Source: a bacterium (GTDB lineage Bacteria > SZUA-182 > DTGQ01). Taken from it: DNA of 11,368 nucleotides. Every line of letters starts with the position of its first letter. Within the stretch, counting starts at the first letter, position 1. Under the pieces are notes generated by a model. It was not told the DNA's origin. It did no database searches and saw nothing but the letters and a program-made list of their open reading frames with translations. Position numbers and translations under genes: made by a program. The stretch covers positions 1 through 11,368 of the forward strand of contig JAILZY010000105.1 in the NCBI GenBank assembly GCA_023512255.1, given 5' to 3'. Below, one piece after another: positions 1-6,400 of the stretch.

Positions 1-156
1 CGTGGGCGGAAATCCAGAGGGTTGCTGCAATTATACATGGATTATCACTTTCGCGGGCATGACGATAAAAAAGTGTCCGGTAGTGAATCTTATACTTGGT
101 GTCATAAATGTTGGGTTTTGGCCTATTTTGTGAAATTATTTTTACCTGCTCTTTAA
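1..156 (+). other. Open frame running in from the left edge; identity unknown
   Basis: Frame 1 is open from base 1 to a TAA at 154-156, giving 51 residues with a segment reading DYHFRGHDDKKVSG. It could be the 3' end of a gene lying outside the window. However, frame 2 is also open to about 139, and frame 3 to a TGA at about 60-62 (reading RVAAIIHGLSLSRA at its end), so the sequence alone does not choose a frame. I recognise none of the three products. A truncated gene end is possible; chance openness is equally likely. Confidence 0.15.
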
Positions 157-206
157 AAAAATTCCCTCACTCCCTTCGAGAAGAACTTTTAACTATCGAG
201 TAAATA

Positions 207-265
207 ATAAAAAGAGGGCATCCCCTCAATCTCCAAGCTAAAAGAGAAAAATGCCCTCTTATTAT
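207..265 (-). terminator. Probable intrinsic terminator of the giant gene
   Basis: Positions 212-221 and 251-260 form a perfect 10-bp inverted repeat (AAGAGGGCAT / ATGCCCTCTT). After one mismatch, four more A-T pairs extend it (207-210 with 262-265). Read on the minus strand, the second arm runs into CTCTTTTTATTATTTA, a U-rich tail. It lies about 165-215 nt downstream of the giant gene's stop, in the right orientation. The 29-nt loop is long for a classical terminator, so an extra processing or protein-binding role cannot be excluded. On the plus strand the tail is less U-rich, so it fits the minus strand better. Confidence 0.55.
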
Positions 266-413
266 ACCTATTTATACCTATTAATAGATAACTATTCTCT
301 TTTAGATAACTATCCTCTCATACTAGTTAACTCTAACTTTTAGCAAAGCTCTAACTTGAGGAGCGAATCTATACCCCTTAAACACTTGCCAACTCCCTTA
401 AAACCCTTGCCAA
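262..413. repeat. Cluster of four short imperfect tandem duplications in the giant gene's 3' untranslated region
   Basis: Four unrelated short sequences are each doubled side by side. TTATACCTA occurs at 262-270 and 272-280. TAGATAACTATTCTCT occurs at 285-300 and, with one change, at 303-318. CTCTAACTT occurs at 331-339 and 349-357. CCCTTAAACACTTGCCAA (375-392) recurs with one change and one inserted base at 395-413. Periods are 10, 18, 18 and 20 bp. The units do not share a sequence, so this is repeated local duplication and not one satellite. The patch lies between the giant gene's stop and its likely terminator, so it should be transcribed. Confidence 0.7.
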
Positions 414-425
414 ATACCAAATCAA

Positions 426-3400
426 TTACCACATCCACCACTTTTCCTGATCGCCGAATAGAAGCCGCTTGATAGCGGAAATAAAACACATCCCTCCACC
501 ACCTGAGGAATCACCAGGGGTATGTTTGCCCGGATCCAGGGTGGTTACCTTGACCGTATTCGAGAATGAGCTGCGCCCCTGCCGACTGCTCACGGCACAG
601 ACCCGATACTGATAGGTTGATTTTGCCTGAAGCCCAGTATCAATATAACAGGTTGTGTCAGCAGACAGCCTAGCCAGGGGATAGAAGTCGCTCCCATCCT
701 GATCCTTTCGCTGAACCTCAAATCCTGCTTCCGAAAGGGCATTATCCCTCCAGGATAACTCGACCTTAGTGTCAGATAAGGCTCTGGCCATAAGGTTGGT
801 CGGCGAGACATGGAAGATGGCTAGACGGCCACTGTGCACAAGCAGGCCAGAAACCGCGAGCATATGCTCCGTATCTCCCTCAAGTCGTAGGTTATCCAGG
901 CCATTGGCTCGCCAGAGCGAATTTGCATCTTGATACCAGACCTCAAGATCATCCAGTATGGGAATCTTGCCGCTTCCGCCAGGGGCATAGGCCAGCCAGG
1001 CCCTGTTCGGGTCATTATCGGGCCAGCCGCCTCCTCGGTTTGGATCGTAGTAGAAGCTGAGCAGGCGTTCCATATCTAGCTGGATGTAGGCCGCGGGAGG
1101 ATTATCCAGATTCAGCTTTGCCCAGGAGGCCGGGGTATCCTGCCCAGCTCCTCCCAAGGGCTCCAGAATCTGAAAGTCATAGATCAAGCTGACCATCTTC
1201 TCCCCACCCTGCTGCGGTCTGGTTTCCAAGGCCGGTGCTCGATCAAGGCAAAGGCGCAAGGGCTTGGCATCCTTGTCTTCCTCAACTTCAGTGGCTTTAT
1301 CATGATATAGGCCACATGGAGAAATATCGATCCGGGAGTAATCAAATATACGCCTTAGAGAGTCTTCGGGGTCAATGAAGCCAACTGGGCCAAGTCGTCC
1401 ACCCTCAACCAGGGTAGTGCTAATTTCAGTTCGGCTAGTCAGAAATTGGGCGGCTGTACTCGCTTGGGCCTGTGGATGGACAATGAACTGATAGCGGAAT
1501 TCCTGCGGCGGGCAAGAGGCGTATACTACCCTGCCATCAAGAACGATGCGGCCCAAAGCGGGAGCCTGCGGCTGGCTATAATAGTGGTCAAACCTAGCCT
1601 CATAGTGCCCTCGAAGTATATGGTATTTATCCTGATCATCCTCGATCCAGGCAGCTCGATCATCCATTCTGCCGATATTGATCAGAGCAGAGTCAGTGCC
1701 ATTAGGACTGACAGACAACTCAATCAGCGGAGGATCTGCTTCTTGGAAGAAAGCCTCATCTTGCGGATAGAAGAAAAGAGCGGTTATAAGCTGAGGATGG
1801 TTGGGATCAGTGCGGTCCCATTTTTCCACCGAGGTAATGGTAAGGGCAGGTGGCAGATTGGGCCAGCTTGGATTGGCAGATACTTTCAGCTTGAGCTTTT
1901 CATGCGAGTTAGGATCAAGCTGCGGCTGATTGGCATCTAGCCTGAATCCCTGGCCGTTGTTGGTTTCAACCACTGGCAGAAATTGACGGTTAGGATCAAA
2001 GACAGCTAACTTAAAGGTACCCGTTGGAAGGTCAAATTGATACCTGCCGTTTGGATCGGTTTGAGTGGTGTAGGGAGGCAGCCCGCCGGACATCGCTGTG
2101 GCCACAACCATAACCCTATGGCCAGTAGGCAAAGCACGCTCTGTGTCTCCTGAAACCTTCTCAACTACCTTGCCAGCTATAGATCCCCCCTTTATAGGCA
2201 ACTGAATATTATACACTATGGTCTGCCCGGCCGAGAGAGTGATCCGATCAGAGAATCTCTTCTGATACCCTTTGGCTGAAACCACCAGCCGATATTGGCC
2301 AGGGGAGAGCCCCACGAGGCTAAACTTTCCTTCTGCATCCGATTGGCTGGATTTAGCCGGCAAGCCCTGAACCTGAACCAGGGCCTGGTTAACAGGCTCT
2401 CCATCCTTCTGGCTGGTGATTTTTCCCTCAATAGCCCCAAGCCCAATGACTGTAACCAGCACCTTGCGGCTGCTCCGATTGCTGTTTAGTGAGGTATTCG
2501 AGCAGCTATCCTGAGCCGTAACCGTAACCCAATGGGTGCCGACATCTTTCGGATCTGCAGTAGCGGAGCTTTGGCTCATCCAGCCAGAATAGCTGAAGGT
2601 AATGCTGTCGCCATCAGGGTCAGTAGCCTTTGGCCGGAGGGTTAAGGTCTGGCCAACTCGGACCACCTGCGGCGGGATAAACTCAAGTTGAGGCGGGTTA
2701 TTGTCCGGAGTATTGATTGGGTCGCAGTCCTCATCCTGGCCGTTGCAGTGCACTTCCTGAGCTCCAGGATGGAAGTCAGCGCTTTGATCATTGCAATCCA
2801 AGGCATTGTCTACATAGCCTGAATGCTCCTCACAGATGGTGAATGACTTGATATTAGCCGGATCGCCCCAGCCATCGCCATCTAAGTCGCGATAGTAGCT
2901 CTGCTTCGGGCTATTATCAATCAGACCGTCGCAGTTATTGTCCAGCCTGTCACACTGCTCTGGGGCACCAGGATAAGTAGATGGGTCATTGTCATTGCAA
3001 TCCTTCCCATTGATCACATAGCCGGATGGGTTTTTACCAAGACAAAAATTTCCCCAACTCTCAGGATTCCCGTATCCATCACCGTCAAGGTCTTCATAAT
3101 ATTTTCTTCCATCTATAGGATCATCATCAATTAGGCCATTGCCGTTATTATCCTTGCCGTCACAGATCTCAGGTGCCCCTGGATAGATATTGGGGTTGGT
3201 ATCATCGATATCAAAAGCCCCCTTCAGGGCAAAAGCCACATAACCAGCCGGAGCGCTACACTGCTCTTTCATTATTTCCGGATTACCATAGCCATCACCA
3301 TCGGCATCTCGATAGTAGCGGTTAGCAACTTTGACGGTACGATCCACAGTCGGATTTCCGACAGCTGAGGCTCCCTGATCCCTAAACTCCATCTTGTATT

Positions 3401-6400
3401 TTAATATCCCATCACCTCGGCAGGAGAGAGTCTTCTCAAGGGTAAAGATCACCCCATCGGGGTTTGAATAGTCAGGGTTAGCCTCTTTCGGGCTCATCTG
3501 AAAATCCTCGCCCAGACCGTAGCGGCCATCGTCATTGATATCGATCCAGCAGATGGCCACCCTACCCTTGGAAGGATCGTTAGAATCTTTAAGCTTGGGA
3601 GGATCCCCATCCGCATCCCGATATTTCACCTGAAATTCATACTTCCAGGTGTCTGGATCAATGAGCTGAGCGCCGGGGGAGTTGGCATCTGGCCAGCTCA
3701 ATTCAGGAGCCCGGTTGATCAAAAATTTCCCTCCCGCAACCGATGGTCCACTGGCTATATTTTTCCCATCCGTCGCCCAGAAGCGATAGCCGAAGACTCC
3801 ATCTCCGCCCTCACGGCCAAAGCGCCAAGTTAATGCGTAGATTCGGCCCGAGGTAATCGAGCTGGCCGAGACAGGGTGAAGCAAATATCTTTCCATAACC
3901 TGATTTATCCTATCCCTATTGCGCTCGATCAGAAGCTCTACCTTCGGCAGCGGATCCCCCTCTTGGTAATCCGTATCCTTATACAGTACCTTGAAGCTGA
4001 AATTGGCATCAGACAGGGCAGAGTTAGGATCGACTCCATTCTGGCGGAAGCCATCCTCAGCCACCCATTGCAGGATCGGCACAGCTCCCGCCTGAGTTAC
4101 CGAAAGGGTTAGTTTGGCACTTTTGACTGTACTGAGGCTATCGGAAAACACAAATTGGAAGCAGATCGGAGCCTCAGTCGCATAAAGGATCGGTATTGAC
4201 CGCTCATAGAGAACCCCATCCTTGAACTCCTTCTGCGAATCCGCTCGGTACAAGGGTTTGTACTCATTCTGCTCATCAATTCCATTGCCATTCTCATCTA
4301 TCCAGACATCGTATCTGATAGGAGTATCGTTATCTAGATCGCGATAGACTACCTTGAAAGTAAAACTGCTCCCACCAGGCCCTTGCTGTGGGCTTACCTG
4401 CGGGGATTCAAGCACAGGACTATGATTCAGAGTCAGCAGCCGATCATGGGTCGGTGCACCCTTGGCCAAATTTTTGCCATCATGGAAATAGAAGCGATAG
4501 CGAAGCGAGTTCTGGCCTGCGCTTGGAAGGAAGAGGTCTAGGGTATAGACTTTCCCATCCTTGCAATTTTTGTCTTGCGAGCTCTCCTGAGCCATCCAGT
4601 ATCTCTCATCAAGATCGTAGACACCATTATCATTCATGTCTATCCATAACTGATAGCTTTCAGGGAAATCGCCGTCCAGATCGGTATAAATTACCTGAAA
4701 GGTAAAAAGATCCCCTACCGTACCCAATTGTGGTATGAGACCATAGGTTAGCTCTGGAACGTTCCCGACTCTCTCTACCTTAAGAGTCGATGCGGATGGA
4801 GTATTGGTATCGCCAAAGTAAAACTGATACTCAAGCTCATTGACTCCGCTGTTGCCGAAATCAATATTAGGATCAAAGAAAATCTGCTTGGGTGGTATCT
4901 GTACCTGGTATACCTTGCCCTCACGGTAATTTTTCTGATCGGCATCTTTCTCTTCAAGAGGCCATTTTTCGCTCTCCTGCCGCAGATGATCATGGTTTAT
5001 ATCAAGCCATAGCCTTCCCGCAACGCTCGGTGGCTCATCATCCTCATCCTGGTAAGTAACCTGAAACAGGAAAGCACTTCCGCCTTTGCCGGGATTTGGG
5101 CTCGCCTGGCCGCCCGTCAGCACCGGGGGCCGATCAGGAGTAATGCGCAGGCAACGTTTAGCTGCCGGTGCGCCAGCGGCTTCAGTCCGGCCATTTTTAA
5201 ACACAAACCAATAGGAGAAACAGTCGGTCAAAGACCCAGCGGTCTGCGATGAAAACGAGAGCGTCCTCTGATACACCTTGCCTTCGGCATAACTTGCGCC
5301 GCTCACTTCCTGAAGACCGAATCTTTCATCTTCTTCGATGTAATTGTTCTGATCAAGGTCGATCCAAAGCTGCGCCAGGGTGGGAGAAACATCCCTCGCG
5401 TCCTTATATTTGACCGCGAAGGTAAACTGGGTTTTGGTGGAGCCAGAGTCAGGATCAACTCCATCCTCCTGAAAACCACCACTGCCAAGCCAAGAGAGTT
5501 CGGGCTTTGGCCAGACCTTGAGCAGGTGATCTTCGGCGGGCTCTCCACTAGCCGCACTGTAGCAGTTATTGAAGACAAAGCGATAGGAGATATTTTGGGG
5601 GCTATCGGCCTCCAGCACCTGATAGTAGGTGTAGATGCCGGAGCTGTAAGTATTTGGATCTAGTCTTTCGCTTGCTTCATACTCGCCGTTATGATTCAAA
5701 TCGATCCAAAGCTGATGTTTTCTGTAAGAGCAAGTCTGTGATTCTGCCGGATCGAAGTATTTCACCTGGAAAACGAATTTTTCACCACTATATCCTTGAT
5801 CAGACTTTACGCCTTTGGGATAGCCTGGCGTCCAGTCCAAAGTGGGTGGGGGAAGAGTTGTCTCTACAGCTAGGGTATGAATCTCATAAGGCTCACCTAA
5901 AACCCTCCCCTGAATGGGATGAGTAAACAGAAACTGATATTGCAGCTTTCCATCTCCGGCGTAGGAAATCCACACCTCCCGCTTGTACTCCTTCCCATCG
6001 ACATAATTATTATCATTACGATCCACTGGATCCATGGAAAATTTCTCGTTCTCTTCTATGAGGCCGTTATCATTGAGATCCAGCCAGACCTTGCTCTCAG
6101 TCGGCGGCTGATTATCGGCGCTAAAATATCGTACCCAGAAGGTGGCTGTCTGGCCGAGAGTGGCTTTGTCAGGATTTGGCATCCACTCAAGACGAGCTAG
6201 ATTAAAGTAAATAGACTGAGCCGCGACCTCATCGCCTGTGGTGGCTTTATCGTCAACCGCGGCATTATTCCCATCATGGAAGTAGAACCGGTAATTGAGC
6301 TTTCCACTCTCAAGGGGAGAAACATGGTAGATAGAGCGGCTATAGGTAGCACTATAGGTGCCGCCCTCCTTCTTTTCCTCCACCTTGTCCATCAGGAACC

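Noticed and set aside
71-80. GTGTCC near both window edges as insertion-sequence ends
   Set aside because: Six bases is far too short, no paired inverted ends or target duplication could be shown, and there is no transposase in the window.
323-332. CTAGTTAACT also found at 10757-10766, as a shared operator
   Set aside because: One copy lies in a 3' untranslated region and the other near a start codon; a single 10-bp match with an A+T-rich palindrome is likely chance.
1446-1940. A 164-codon plus-strand frame and many shorter ones lying opposite the giant gene
   Set aside because: They run antisense through an intact, clearly domain-bearing gene, have no ribosome sites and show no recognisable protein features.
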